In this document: in pieces, positions 44,134-52,697 of the stretch
Layout of the letters: every line of letters starts with the position of its first letter
Numbering within the stretch: the first letter of the stretch is position 1
Assembly (NCBI GenBank): GCA_042408665.1
Contig: JBHOQW010000137.1
Coordinates: 1-64,000 of the forward strand
Length of the DNA stretch: 64,000 nt
Direction: 5' to 3'
DNA from: CAUJGQ01 sp042408665
GTDB taxonomy: Bacteria; Chloroflexota; Dehalococcoidia; CAUJGQ01
Translations under genes and position numbers: made by a program
Notes under the pieces: generated by a model
Database searches by the model: none
What the model saw: only the letters and a program-made list of their open reading frames with translations
What the model was told of the DNA's origin: nothing

Positions 44134-44171
44134 ACTCCCGACCACCCGACAGGCACGGAGAGGTCCGGTTC

Positions 44172-44846
44172 ATGACCAGACGCGCCATACACCCCGCCGG
44201 GCGCCGGTTGTGCGCGAGCTTCGTACTGGTCGCCTTGGCGTTCATCGTCGCCTGCGGTCGCGGTGGCGAGAAGAAGCAGGCCGCCACCGTCACCACCGAG
44301 CCCCGCGTCTTTGATGCCACCCTCGTTCCCGGTACGTCCGAGCCCGCTGCTTCGGAGACGCCCACACCGCCGTCCGTTCACTTCCCCACTCCTAGCCCGG
44401 ACGCGCATATCGCGCGTCTGATTATCCCGGCGGCGAAGGTGAACGCGCCGGTGCAGGTCAAGGGCGTCAACGCCCGCAACGAAATGGAAAACCCGGACGG
44501 TAAGGACAACGTCGCCTGGTACAATTTCACCGACCGCCCTGGCTTCGGCCCGAACGCCGTCTTCTCCGGTCACGTGGACTGGTATACCGGTGAACAGGGC
44601 GTCTTCTGGTACCTGCGTGACCTTAAAGAGGGTGACGAGATTATCGTCCGCATGACGGATGGCACCGAGCTCAAGTATCGGGTGACGGAGAACAAGACGT
44701 ACCGGGCCAGCGACGCACCTGTAGCTGAGATCGTGGGGCCAACGCCAAACGAGGTGGTGACGCTTATCACCTGCGAGGGGGTGTTCGACCGCCGCTCTCA
44801 GGACTACAACCTGCGCCGCGTCGTCCGCGCCGAACGCGTCGCGTAG
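44172..44846 (+). CDS. Class E/F sortase, lipoprotein-anchored
   Basis: A 224-residue transpeptidase. A signal peptide ends in FIVAC (C28), a lipobox, followed by a Thr/Pro linker to about residue 75 and a sortase barrel. The triad is H134 in FSGHVDWYTG, C201 in TLITCEG and an arginine at 215-216 in NLRRVV. Class F enzymes of this kind are common in actinobacteria and Chloroflexota. GGAGAGG precedes the ATG. No LPXTG-type substrate is encoded nearby, so its target is unknown. Confidence 0.88.
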   Translation: MTRRAIHPAGRRLCASFVLVALAFIVACGRGGEKKQAATVTTEPRVFDATLVPGTSEPAASETPTPPSVHFPTPSPDAHIARLIIPAAKVNAPVQVKGVNARNEMENPDGKDNVAWYNFTDRPGFGPNAVFSGHVDWYTGEQGVFWYLRDLKEGDEIIVRMTDGTELKYRVTENKTYRASDAPVAEIVGPTPNEVVTLITCEGVFDRRSQDYNLRRVVRAERVA

Positions 44847-44968
44847 CGGTATCCCGGCAGCCGGGGAGCAGGCGCTCACCCCACAGCCAGAGGGACCCTC
44901 ACCGCCGCCCCCTTGCCAAGCCAGGAGGAAGCGGGAGTGCCTGACGCCGGCAAGCGCGTTCGCGGAGC

Positions 44969-45013
44969 GCCAATGACCCCTCTCCCGCTCGGCGTGGGAG
45001 AGGGGTCATTGGC
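44969..45013. terminator. Perfect 18-base inverted repeat between convergent genes
   Basis: GCCAATGACCCCTCTCCC (44969-44986) is the exact complement of 44996-45013, with a 9-base loop. It lies between the convergent sortase and sigma-factor genes, so it can serve both strands. Its core CCCCTCTCCC resembles the interspersed palindromic repeats elsewhere in the window. No T-run follows. Confidence 0.6.
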
Positions 45014-45071
45014 GAGGGACGAAGCACGTTCGCCTGGCACGAGCCGGGTGTGGGCCTGTAGCAGGCACCCC

Positions 45072-45887
45072 TCACGCCACGTGTCCCGGCGCACCGGGGT
45101 GCACCGCCTCGGTCAGCGCCTCACGCAGCAGCTTCAGCGCGCGGGCATGGAGCTGCGACACGCGTGACTCGGATACCCCCAGCCGCTCGGCGATGGCGCG
45201 CATGCTCTGATTCTCCCGGTAGTACATGCGGATCACCAGCGCCTCTCGCTCCGGCAGGCGGTCCACCGCGTTCAGCAGCAGCAGGTATGTCTCCGTTGTG
45301 TCCAGCACCGCCTCCGGATCGGCGTCCGGGTCCTCGTCCGCCAGGGCGGAGAGCCAGGAGTAGCCGGCATCCTCCCCAGCATCATCCACGTGCTCCAGCG
45401 ACACCAGCGATTTGTTGATATCGCGGAGCGTGCTGCGCAGCTTGTCCACCGGCACCCCCAGCTCCGTGGCTACTTGGTCCATCGTCGGCCAGTAGCCGGT
45501 ACGGTTGGCTAGCTCTTGGCTCACCCGCTCGATCTCCTTGCCCTTGGAGCGGAGCGAGCGCGGCAGGGGGTCGAGCGCGCGCAGCGCGTCCTGGATCGTG
45601 GTGCGGATGTGCATCACCGCCCAGGTGGAGAAGCGCACGTTATAGGCCGGGTTAAACGTGTCCACGGCCGTGATCAGGCCCTCGATGCCGTAGCCGATCA
45701 GGTCGTCGAAGTCCACCACCGCCGAGGCGTTGGAGTGGCGCGCCATCGCGCCGGCGACATAGCGCACCAACGGCAGGTGGCGGGTGATCATCGTTTCCCG
45801 CAGCGCCGCCGCGTCCTGCATCGGCAGCGCCGGTCCATCCCCCGTGATCGGTTCCCGCTCCACTGGGATCGAGCGCATCGCTACCAT
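45072..45887 (-). CDS. RNA polymerase sigma factor, FliA/WhiG (sigma-28) family
   Basis: A 271-residue sigma-70 family protein with regions 2, 3 and 4. Region 2 contains DFDDLIGYGIEGLITAVDTF and FSTWAVMHIRTTIQDALRALDPLPRS, region 3 the VSQELANRTGYWPTMDQVA helix, and region 4 ends with MRAIAERLGVSESRVSQLHARALKLLR-type helix-turn-helix. The order and length fit FliA/WhiG rather than the housekeeping factor. No flagellar or sporulation gene is nearby, so its regulon is open. The ATG at 45885-45887 is chosen over an upstream one for its G-rich site; MRS nine bases further is also possible. Confidence 0.85.
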   Translation of the reverse strand: MVAMRSIPVEREPITGDGPALPMQDAAALRETMITRHLPLVRYVAGAMARHSNASAVVDFDDLIGYGIEGLITAVDTFNPAYNVRFSTWAVMHIRTTIQDALRALDPLPRSLRSKGKEIERVSQELANRTGYWPTMDQVATELGVPVDKLRSTLRDINKSLVSLEHVDDAGEDAGYSWLSALADEDPDADPEAVLDTTETYLLLLNAVDRLPEREALVIRMYYRENQSMRAIAERLGVSESRVSQLHARALKLLREALTEAVHPGAPGHVA

Positions 45888-46000
45888 TGCCACACCCCAC
45901 CTTGCGCGACTGTGGTCCCCCCTCCCCGGGGTGGCCACCGGCGATGCCATTGTCCCGGCCCTGCCCGCTGGCCGACATTCAGGATGAGGCGCGTTATGTT

Positions 46001-46067
46001 CGGGAGAAACCCGGATTGGGCTGCGGGAAAACCCTATCTTTAGAGGCGGTGATCCCCTAATTGCCCG
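46001..46067. promoter_or_regulatory. AT-richer segment with repeated GGGA-A-CCC blocks between divergent genes
   Basis: The spacer 45888-46178 separates the sigma factor from the divergent DUF192 gene. Within it CGGGAGAAACCC (46001-46012) and GGGAAAACCC (46025-46034) repeat, followed by GATCCCCTAATTGCCCG (46051-46067). The composition stands out from the surroundings. It may hold operators or the promoter for one or both genes. Confidence 0.3.
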
Positions 46068-46178
46068 TATGGACCGACTGTCCGGTGCCGCGCACGTGTG
46101 CTACCTTCGACGACAGGCGCGCGCTGGGGTGAGGGTCCGCCCCCCGCCAGGCTCCGGCCTTGCCCCATGGAGGTGCCT

Positions 46179-46772
46179 ATGCCCCGTCTTCGCTGGGCCG
46201 TGCTGGCCCCCCTCCTGCTCCTGCTCGTCGCCTGCACCGGCGCCAGCGATGGGTCCGGCCAGCACGATCAGAACGGCCAGCAAGGCCAGAACGGCGCCCA
46301 GTCCGCCGAGCACGCGCCCGACCTGCCGCGCGTCGTCTTTCAGAAGGCCGACGGCACCACCGCCACCCTCTGGATCGAGATCGCCGATACGGACGAGGAA
46401 CGTCAGTGCGGCCTCATGCATCGCCTATCCATGCCCCAGGACCAGGCCATGCTCTTCGTCTTCCCGCAGGACGTGACCGGCCCCTTCTGGAACCGCAACA
46501 CCTTTATCCCCCTCACCCTGGCCTGGATCGCCGCCGACGGCACCGTTCTTGACCTCACCGACATGGCCAACGTCCGCCCCGAGGACAACCCGCAGCCGGT
46601 GCAACTCTACGGCCCTCGCCCCGGCACCCCGCCCTACCGCTATGTGATCGAGGCAAACCAGGGCTGGTTCGCCCGCCACGGTATCCAGGCCGGCGACCAT
46701 GCCGACCTGAGCGAGGCGCTGGCCCGCCCGCCGGAGGACAGCAACCCCATCTGCCGCCAGAAGGGCTACTGA
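46179..46772 (+). CDS. DUF192 family lipoprotein
   Basis: A 197-residue exported protein with lipobox LLVAC (near residue 19), a Gln/Asn-rich linker and a DUF192 domain: ERQCGLMHRLSMPQDQAMLFVFP, FWNRNTFIPLTLAWIAADGTVLDL and a C-terminal YVIEANQGWFARHGIQAGD. GGAGG lies just before the ATG at 46179. The family has no firm function. The stop is followed four bases later by comF, so the two may be co-transcribed. Confidence 0.85.
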   Translation: MPRLRWAVLAPLLLLLVACTGASDGSGQHDQNGQQGQNGAQSAEHAPDLPRVVFQKADGTTATLWIEIADTDEERQCGLMHRLSMPQDQAMLFVFPQDVTGPFWNRNTFIPLTLAWIAADGTVLDLTDMANVRPEDNPQPVQLYGPRPGTPPYRYVIEANQGWFARHGIQAGDHADLSEALARPPEDSNPICRQKGY

Positions 46773-46776
46773 GGCG

Positions 46777-47526
46777 ATGAGGCAGCCGATGCCCACCCAC
46801 CTGGCACGCATGCTCCGGCTCGGCGCCCTGCCGCGGCTGGGCGGGACGATCGCCGCGCTGGTCCTGGACGTGCTGGTGCCCCGCCGCTGCGGCCTGTGCG
46901 GCGCTTTCGGCGAGTTCCTGTGCGCCGCGTGCGCGGCCGCCCTCCCCCGCGCCGCTGGTCCTCGCTGCCGCACCTGTGCCGCGCCGCTGGTTCCCGGCAT
47001 GGTCTGTCGCGCCTGCGCCGCCCTGCCCGATCAGCCGCTCACCACCCTCGCCGCCGCCTGTCGCTTCGAGGGTGACGCCCGTCGCCTCGTGCACCGTCTC
47101 AAGTACGAGTCGCTCTCCGCCCTGGCCGAGCCGATGGGCGCGCTCATGGCCGCCTGTCCGTTGCCGCATCCCCGCCCAGACGTGCTCGTGCCCGTGCCGT
47201 TACACCGTGCTCGGGTGCGACGGCGCGGCTTCAACCAGGCCGAGCTGCTGGCACGCGCGATCGGACGCGCGCACGGCATCCCGATGGCGCCGCGGGCGCT
47301 GGTGCGCGTGCGCGCCACCCCCTCCCAGGTGCGCCAGGCCGGTGCCGCCCACCGTGCCGCCAACGTCACCGGCGCCTTTGCCTGCCGGGACGATGTCTCC
47401 GGCCGCGTGGTGTTGCTCGTGGACGACGTCGCCACCACCGGCGCCACCCTGCGCGCCTGTGCGGCCGCCCTGCGCGCCGCCGGCGCCGCCACCGTGCACG
47501 CCCTCGTCTTCGCCCACGACGACTGA
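46777..47526 (+). CDS. comF: ComF family phosphoribosyltransferase-like protein
   Basis: A 249-residue ComF protein. Two zinc-finger-like pairs come first, C38/C41/C49/C52 and C64/C67/C77/C80, then a type I phosphoribosyltransferase domain with VPVPLHRARVRRRGFNQAE and the PRPP loop VLLVDDVATTGAT. ComF is needed for DNA uptake in naturally competent bacteria, where it works with a ComFA helicase; none is visible here. It begins four bases after the DUF192 gene. Enzymatic activity is not established for the family. Confidence 0.9.
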   Translation: MRQPMPTHLARMLRLGALPRLGGTIAALVLDVLVPRRCGLCGAFGEFLCAACAAALPRAAGPRCRTCAAPLVPGMVCRACAALPDQPLTTLAAACRFEGDARRLVHRLKYESLSALAEPMGALMAACPLPHPRPDVLVPVPLHRARVRRRGFNQAELLARAIGRAHGIPMAPRALVRVRATPSQVRQAGAAHRAANVTGAFACRDDVSGRVVLLVDDVATTGATLRACAAALRAAGAATVHALVFAHDD

Positions 47527-47545
47527 GGCCGACCACCCGTCCCCG

Positions 47546-47575
47546 TTGCGTCCCCTGTCGGGCCGGCCCTACACT
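47546..47575 (+). promoter_or_regulatory. Probable promoter of hpf
   Basis: TTGCGT (47546-47551), 18 bases, TACACT (47570-47575), 33 bases before the hpf start. The same -10 hexamer is seen before glyA and folE. Confidence 0.45.
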
Positions 47576-47607
47576 CGCACCAGACCCGCCGACAGGGCGG
47601 GCGGCGG

Positions 47608-48189
47608 ATGGGGACGATGGAGCTGACCTTCCGAGGGGCGCTGGATGAAGCGCTGCGCGAGTACGCGCGCCGGCGCATCGGCAAGCTAGACCGCTACCTG
47701 CCGGCCGTGCAGGACGCCGTGGTGGAGGTGCGGCGGGAGAACACCCGCTCCGCCCAGCAGCGCTATGTGGTGGAGGTGACCGTGAACGTGCGCGGCGCCA
47801 TGCTGCGCGCCGAGGAGCGGGCCGCCGATCCCCGCACGGCCCTGGACGAGGTGGCCGATGCCCTTGGCCGCCAGGTGCGCCGGCATAAGGACAAGCTGTA
47901 CCGCAGCGGCCGCTCCGCCCACGCCGCCCGCCACGCCGAGGAGGCCGAGCGCGCGCCGGGGCCGGAGGACGCCTCGCCGCCTGAGGAGGAAGAGGAGGTC
48001 CTGCCGGGGCGCGTGGTGCGCGTCAAGCGGTTTGACATCAAGCCGATGACGGTCGATGAGGCCGTCGAGCAGATGGAGCTGCTCTCTCACAACTTCTTTT
48101 TGTTTTTCGACGCGGCCGAGCGCCAGTACGCGCTGCTCTACCGCCGCCGCGACGGCGATTACGGCCTGATCATCCCCAGCGGACCGTGA
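47608..48189 (+). CDS. hpf: Ribosome hibernation promoting factor, long form
   Basis: A 193-residue long HPF. The N-terminal domain binds the 30S decoding region (MELTFRGALDEALREYARRRIGKL); a Pro/Glu-rich linker (about 112-132) joins the C-terminal dimerisation domain with VVRVKRFDIKPMTVDEAVEQM and LSHNFFLFFDA. Long HPFs dimerise ribosomes into 100S particles in resting cells. Two starts are possible, 47608 and 47617; the second gives the family-like beginning MELTF. It follows comF with its own promoter. Confidence 0.9.
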   Translation: MGTMELTFRGALDEALREYARRRIGKLDRYLPAVQDAVVEVRRENTRSAQQRYVVEVTVNVRGAMLRAEERAADPRTALDEVADALGRQVRRHKDKLYRSGRSAHAARHAEEAERAPGPEDASPPEEEEEVLPGRVVRVKRFDIKPMTVDEAVEQMELLSHNFFLFFDAAERQYALLYRRRDGDYGLIIPSGP

Positions 48190-48272
48190 ACGACCGAGGA
48201 CGAGAAACGAACGCCGGGCGACGACGCGCCTGATCCCTCGTTCCTCCGCATCGGCGCTTCACCGGAGGGAGC

Positions 48273-49394
48273 ATGGACCCGCGCCCCGTGTTAGTGGTGT
48301 TCTGCGGCGGAGTGGGCGGCAGCGAGGTGGAGGAGCTGGTCGCCGCGGCGCGCGCCGCCGCGGGGCTGGACACCATCGAGCGGGCGCTGGCCACCGAGGC
48401 GTTCGCCGGCGCCATCCTCGTCGCCGACCGACCGGCCGCGCTCTCGGATGTCCCCCCAGGTGTGGAGGTATTGCCCGCGCCGGAACCGTTTCATTTCGGT
48501 CGGGCGCTGGCGGACCTGGTAGCCCGCCGCGGCCTGGAACGGGTGCTGTACTGCGGCGCCGGCGCCGCACCACTGATCACCGGCGAGGAGTTCGCGGCCA
48601 TCGCCGCCCGCCTGGCCGCCGGGCCCGTCGTCGTCTCGAATAACTTCTACTCCGCCGACCTGGTGGCCTTCACACCGGCGAGCGCCCTGGCGCGCGTGCC
48701 GCTGCCCGCCACGGACAACCCGCTGGCCCGCCTCCTGCACGAGCACGGCGGCCTGCCCTCGGAACCGCTGCCGCGCACCATCGCCACCCAGCTCGATATC
48801 GATACCCCCACCTCGCTCACGGTGCTGGCGCTGTACGGCGGCACCGGGGGGCGCCTCGCCCGCCTGCTGGCCACGGCGGACCTGCCGCTGGACTGGTTCC
48901 GGCGAGCGGCGCGGGTGTTCGTGGACCGGGAGCGCACCGCCCTGGTGGCCGGACGGGTAGGGAGCCACGTCTGGCAGCACCTGGAGCGGGAGACGGCCTG
49001 TCACGTGCGCCTGTTCGCCGAGGAGCGCGGCATGCAGGCGGACGGGCGCGAGGAGCGGGGCCTGGTGCGCAGCCTGCTGGGCATGTACCTGGCCGAGGTC
49101 GGCATGGTCCGCTTCTTCGCCGCCCTGGCCGAGCTGGCCGATGCCGCTTTCCTCGATACGCGCGTCCTCACCGCCCACGCCCGCCGCTTCCCAGATCGCC
49201 GTGACCGCTTTCTCTCCGATCTGGGCCGGCCCGCCGCGATCGCGGACTCCTTCCTGCGCGAGCTCACCACGCGCGCCCTGGACGCGCCCATCCCGGTGCT
49301 GCTGGGCGGCCACGCCTTGGTGTCCGGCGGGCTCATGGCGCTGGTGCAGGCCGCCTGGGATGAGCACGACCGCGAGCAGGCGGCGCGCCGGTAG
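48273..49394 (+). CDS. Protein of unknown function, possibly nucleotidyltransferase-like
   Basis: A 373-residue protein I cannot place firmly. The first 190 residues alternate strands and helices with FCGGVGGSE, RVLYCGAGAAPLITGEEF and NNFYSADLVAF, an order that recalls MobA/CofC-type nucleotidyltransferases, though the usual metal-binding aspartates are not evident. The remainder is helical with REERGLVRSLLGMYLAEVG and VSGGLMALVQAAWDEHD. No membrane segment. GGAGGGAGC precedes the ATG at 48273. It follows hpf on the same strand with an 83-base gap. Confidence 0.7.
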   Translation: MDPRPVLVVFCGGVGGSEVEELVAAARAAAGLDTIERALATEAFAGAILVADRPAALSDVPPGVEVLPAPEPFHFGRALADLVARRGLERVLYCGAGAAPLITGEEFAAIAARLAAGPVVVSNNFYSADLVAFTPASALARVPLPATDNPLARLLHEHGGLPSEPLPRTIATQLDIDTPTSLTVLALYGGTGGRLARLLATADLPLDWFRRAARVFVDRERTALVAGRVGSHVWQHLERETACHVRLFAEERGMQADGREERGLVRSLLGMYLAEVGMVRFFAALAELADAAFLDTRVLTAHARRFPDRRDRFLSDLGRPAAIADSFLRELTTRALDAPIPVLLGGHALVSGGLMALVQAAWDEHDREQAARR

Positions 49395-49428
49395 GAGGCA
49401 ACGACTACGGCCGACACCTGATCACGCC

Positions 49429-50529
49429 TCAGCGCCCGCCCTGGCCGGCGAAGTACATGCGGATGCCGCGGTAGGTTTCCAGCACGATCTGGTTGCGGCG
49501 GCTGTCCGGCTGCGATGTGGGGGCGAACAGGGCGCGCGCCTCGGCCGGGTTGGTGAGGAACACCGGCTCCACGATCACCGCCGGCATGAAGGTGCGCAGC
49601 AGCACGTGCCCGTCGAACGGCCGCGCGCCGAAGGCGTAGAACGGCCGCCCCGGGGCGGTGCGCGCCAGGCCGTTCTGCAGGGCCACGGCCAGCACCTCCG
49701 CCAGGCGGCGGTCAATCAGCTTGGCGAACAAGGTGAGCGCGCCGTTCCAGGCCGGGTCGTCGCCGCCGTTCAGGTGCAGGGAGACGGCGATGTCCGCCCC
49801 AGCGCTGTTACAGATGACGGCGCGTTCGTCCAGTGCGAGGTAGCGGTCCTCGGTGCGGGTAAGGGTGACGTCGGCACCATCGGCCTGCAACCAAGCGCGC
49901 AGCGTGCGGGCGATGTCCAGCACCACGTCCGCCTCGCGCAGCACCCGCCCGTCGCCGAAGTCGAACACCGCCCCCGGCTCAACGGCACCGCCGTGGCCAG
50001 GGTCCAGACAGATGCGCCGCCCGGCCAGCGGGCCTTTGCTCGTCGGCGCCGCCACCGCCAGCGGCAGCGCGGCCGGCAGGGTGAGGGTGGCGCCGGCCAG
50101 GACCCGGTCCGGGTCGCTGATGCCGTTGGCGGCCGCCAGCGCCGGCGCGTAGGCTGCCGAGCCGTACTCCCGCGCGGCGATGGCGGAGAGCGTCTCCCCC
50201 GGCGCCACCGTCACCCGCCGGACAGGGCCGCCGCTCACGGCGGGGACGGTCGCGTCGTCCGCCGGCGGGAGGAGGAGCGTGCTTCCGACCAGGATGCGGT
50301 CCGGGTCGGATAGCCTGTTGGCCGCGCGGATGCGCTCCACCGCGGCCGGCGAGCCGTAGAAGCGCACCGCGATGCCGGACAGGGTGTCGCCCGGCTGCAC
50401 GATGACCTGCTGCGGGCGGTTGGGACCCTGGGCGCGGGCCGGCGCGGCGCGCGCCGCGCTGAGCAGGGCAAGCAGGAGAAGCACCGGCGCGATAAGGAGG
50501 ACGCGCGGAAGGGCGGAGACGCGAGGCAT
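49429..50529 (-). CDS. N-acetylmuramoyl-L-alanine amidase with two LysM domains
   Basis: A 366-residue exported cell-wall enzyme. A signal peptide (1-34, ending AARAQ) is followed by LysM domains at 42-88 and 106-152 and an Amidase_3 domain from about 171. Zinc ligands H179 (DPGHGG), E199 (READ) and H252 (SLHLNG), and the catalytic E321 (IVEPVFLTN) are all present. It cleaves the bond between MurNAc and the stem peptide; LysM domains hold it on glycan. The start ATG is at 50527-50529. It is divergent from glyA. Confidence 0.9.
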   Translation of the reverse strand: MPRVSALPRVLLIAPVLLLLALLSAARAAPARAQGPNRPQQVIVQPGDTLSGIAVRFYGSPAAVERIRAANRLSDPDRILVGSTLLLPPADDATVPAVSGGPVRRVTVAPGETLSAIAAREYGSAAYAPALAAANGISDPDRVLAGATLTLPAALPLAVAAPTSKGPLAGRRICLDPGHGGAVEPGAVFDFGDGRVLREADVVLDIARTLRAWLQADGADVTLTRTEDRYLALDERAVICNSAGADIAVSLHLNGGDDPAWNGALTLFAKLIDRRLAEVLAVALQNGLARTAPGRPFYAFGARPFDGHVLLRTFMPAVIVEPVFLTNPAEARALFAPTSQPDSRRNQIVLETYRGIRMYFAGQGGR

Positions 50530-50714
50530 GGTCGCACCATCTCCCGAACCGCCTCGGTCCACTGAGTCTGAGGTACCCCTCTCCCCAGCGGGCGGGGCGG
50601 GCGAGCATGTGGTCCAACGGCTCGGGGAGGGAATGGGGAGGGATTGCTGAGCGTGACTATACGAAGGCGGGTGCGGGCCTGTCAACGCCGCTGGATGCGG
50701 GCCGGCGGGCGCGG

Positions 50715-50744
50715 TTGATCGGTGTGCTCTCGGCTTCCTACACT
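50715..50744 (+). promoter_or_regulatory. Probable glyA promoter
   Basis: TTGATC (50715-50720), 18 bases, TACACT (50739-50744), 67 bases before the glyA start. Confidence 0.5.
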
Positions 50745-50810
50745 GGCCCTGGGCCCCCGGCCGGGCCGGGGGCCGCGTGGTGCGATCGGCGGCAGGAAGG
50801 AGCGCGACAG

Positions 50811-52070
50811 ATGACGCAGGTACAGGCCGCGAGCGCCCTGGCCGCGGTGGACCCAGAGATCGCCGAGGCCATCCGGCGGGAGCAGGAGCGCCAGCGGCTG
50901 AAGCTGGAGATGATCGCCTCGGAGAACTACACCAGCGCGGCCGTGCTGGAGGCCACCGGCTCGGTCCTCACCAACAAGTACGCCGAGGGCTACCCCGGCG
51001 CGCGCTACTACGGCGGCTGCGAGGTCGTCGATGTGGTCGAGGAGCTGGCGCGAGCACGCGCCAAAGCGCTCTTCGGCGCTGAGCACGCCAACGTGCAGCC
51101 GCACGCCGGCACGCAGGCCAACATGGCGGCCTACTTCGCCGTTATGGATGTGGGCGACACGGCCATGGGCCTGCGCCTGGACCAGGGCGGTCACCTCTCG
51201 CATGGCCTGTCGGTGAACTTCTCTGGCCGCCTGTACCGCTTCGTCTCCTACGGTGTGGACCGCGAGACCGAGACCATCGACTACGACGAGATGCGGCGGC
51301 TGGCGCACGAGCACCGGCCGAAGCTGATCGTCACCGGCGCCACCGCCTACCCGCGCATCATCGACTTCGCCCGCTGCCGCGAGATCGCGGACGAGGTGGG
51401 CGCCCTGCTGATGGTGGACATGGCGCATTTTGCCGGCCTGGTAGCCGCGGGCGTACACCCCTCACCGGTGCCGTACGCGGACATCATCACATCCACCACG
51501 CACAAGACACTGCGCGGCCCGCGCTCGGCCTTCATCCTCTGCCGGGCGCAGCACGCCAAAGCTATCGACCGTGCCGTGTTCCCCGGCCTGCAGGGCGGGC
51601 CGCTCATGCACGTGATCGCCGCCAAGGCGGTGGCCTTCAAGGAGGCGATGACAGACGAGTTCAAGGCCTACGGCCGCCAGGTGGTGGAGAACGCCCAGGT
51701 CCTGGCGGAGGCGCTGCAGCAGGGCGGCTTCCGCCTGGTGTCCGGCGGCACGGACACGCACCTCATCCTGGTGGACGTCTCCGTGAAGAACCTGTCCGGC
51801 AAGAAGGCCGAGCGGCTGCTCGACGCCGCCGGCATCACCGTGAACAAGAACACCATCCCCTACGACCCGCGCCCGCCGGCGGTGGGCAGCGGCATCCGCG
51901 TGGGCACGCCGGCCCTCACCAGCCGCGGCATGGGCCCGGACGAGATGCGCCGCATCGCCGCCTGGATCACGCGCGTGCTCGACCACCCGGACGACGAGCG
52001 GGTGATCGAAACTGTCCGGCAGGAGGTGGCGGAGCTGGCCGCCCACTTCCCGGTACCGGGGATCGGGTGA
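50811..52070 (+). CDS. glyA: Serine hydroxymethyltransferase
   Basis: A 419-residue SHMT that interconverts serine and glycine with tetrahydrofolate. The PLP lysine is K232 in STTHKTLRGPR; MIASENYTS, NKYAEGYPGARYYGG and VVDMAHFAGLVAAG are family signatures. The ATG at 50811 follows GGAAGGAGCG. The frame is open further upstream without a ribosome site. Its product glycine and methylene-folate link functionally to gcvPB at 42.5 kb and to folE at 58.5 kb, though they are not in an operon. Confidence 0.96.
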   Translation: MTQVQAASALAAVDPEIAEAIRREQERQRLKLEMIASENYTSAAVLEATGSVLTNKYAEGYPGARYYGGCEVVDVVEELARARAKALFGAEHANVQPHAGTQANMAAYFAVMDVGDTAMGLRLDQGGHLSHGLSVNFSGRLYRFVSYGVDRETETIDYDEMRRLAHEHRPKLIVTGATAYPRIIDFARCREIADEVGALLMVDMAHFAGLVAAGVHPSPVPYADIITSTTHKTLRGPRSAFILCRAQHAKAIDRAVFPGLQGGPLMHVIAAKAVAFKEAMTDEFKAYGRQVVENAQVLAEALQQGGFRLVSGGTDTHLILVDVSVKNLSGKKAERLLDAAGITVNKNTIPYDPRPPAVGSGIRVGTPALTSRGMGPDEMRRIAAWITRVLDHPDDERVIETVRQEVAELAAHFPVPGIG

Positions 52071-52108
52071 GCGGGCCGGGATCGGGCCGCTCCGGGGTGG
52101 CGCGATCC

Positions 52109-52117
52109 TGCTATACT
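52109..52117 (+). promoter_or_regulatory. Extended -10 element for the rpsF operon
   Basis: TGCTATACT (52109-52117) is an extended -10 element, 109 bases before the rpsF start. No convincing -35 hexamer is seen. Confidence 0.45.
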
Positions 52118-52226
52118 TGAGCCGCGTCCCGCGAGGGGCGCGCTGCATATGCGGCCGCATGGCCGCCAACACCGCGGGTTGCGGGCGGCAGGACCGTCCG
52201 CATTGGCCCCCCGCGACGAGGGAGCA

Positions 52227-52517
52227 ATGCTGCGCGAATACGAGCTGGTAACGATCTGGAACCCCGATCTGGGGGAAGAGGGCGTGGCGAACGCCGTGGA
52301 GCGGCTGAAGGCGTCCATTCAGGCGCGCGGCGGTGAGGTGACGGACACCAACGTGTGGGGACGGCGCAAGCTGGCCTACTTCATCAAGAAGCGCGCCGAG
52401 GGGCACTACGTCGTCATGCAGCTCAAGCTGGACGCGGCCCGCGCCGCCGAGTTGGAATCGCAGCTCAATATCAACGAAGATGTGCTCCGGCACCTCCTGG
52501 TGCGGACGGACCAGTAA
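52227..52517 (+). CDS. rpsF: 30S ribosomal protein S6
   Basis: A 96-residue S6. It begins MLREYELVTIWNP and contains WGRRKLAYFIKKRAEGHYVVMQ, standard for the family, which binds the central domain of 16S rRNA with S18. GAGGGAGCA precedes the ATG at 52227. It heads the usual rpsF-ssb-rpsR order; rplI, often the fourth gene, is absent here. A leader of about 110 bases lies between the extended -10 element and the start. Confidence 0.95.
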   Translation: MLREYELVTIWNPDLGEEGVANAVERLKASIQARGGEVTDTNVWGRRKLAYFIKKRAEGHYVVMQLKLDAARAAELESQLNINEDVLRHLLVRTDQ

Positions 52518-52523
52518 CGCCGG

Positions 52524-52538
52524 CCCGCCTGCGGCGGG
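52524..52538 (+). other. Short hairpin between rpsF and ssb
   Basis: CCCGCC (52524-52529), loop TGC, GGCGGG (52533-52538), just after the rpsF stop. It may reduce read-through or protect the rpsF mRNA end; there is no T-run. The rest of the 180-base gap shows nothing else. Confidence 0.35.
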
Positions 52539-52697
52539 TAGCGGGCGATCCGGAAACGAATGGATGGTGGAGGTGGTCGGGTGTCGCATCCGGCTAGACG
52601 GCCGGGTGAAGATGCAGATAGCTCCGCAGGAGAGCCGATGTGAGTGAGGAACGCGCCCGTACGGGCAGGATGAGTGGGTGAGAAGGAGCGAACCGAC

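Noticed and set aside
47608..48189. A fusion of HPF with another domain
   Set aside because: The Pro/Glu-rich middle is the ordinary linker of long HPF.
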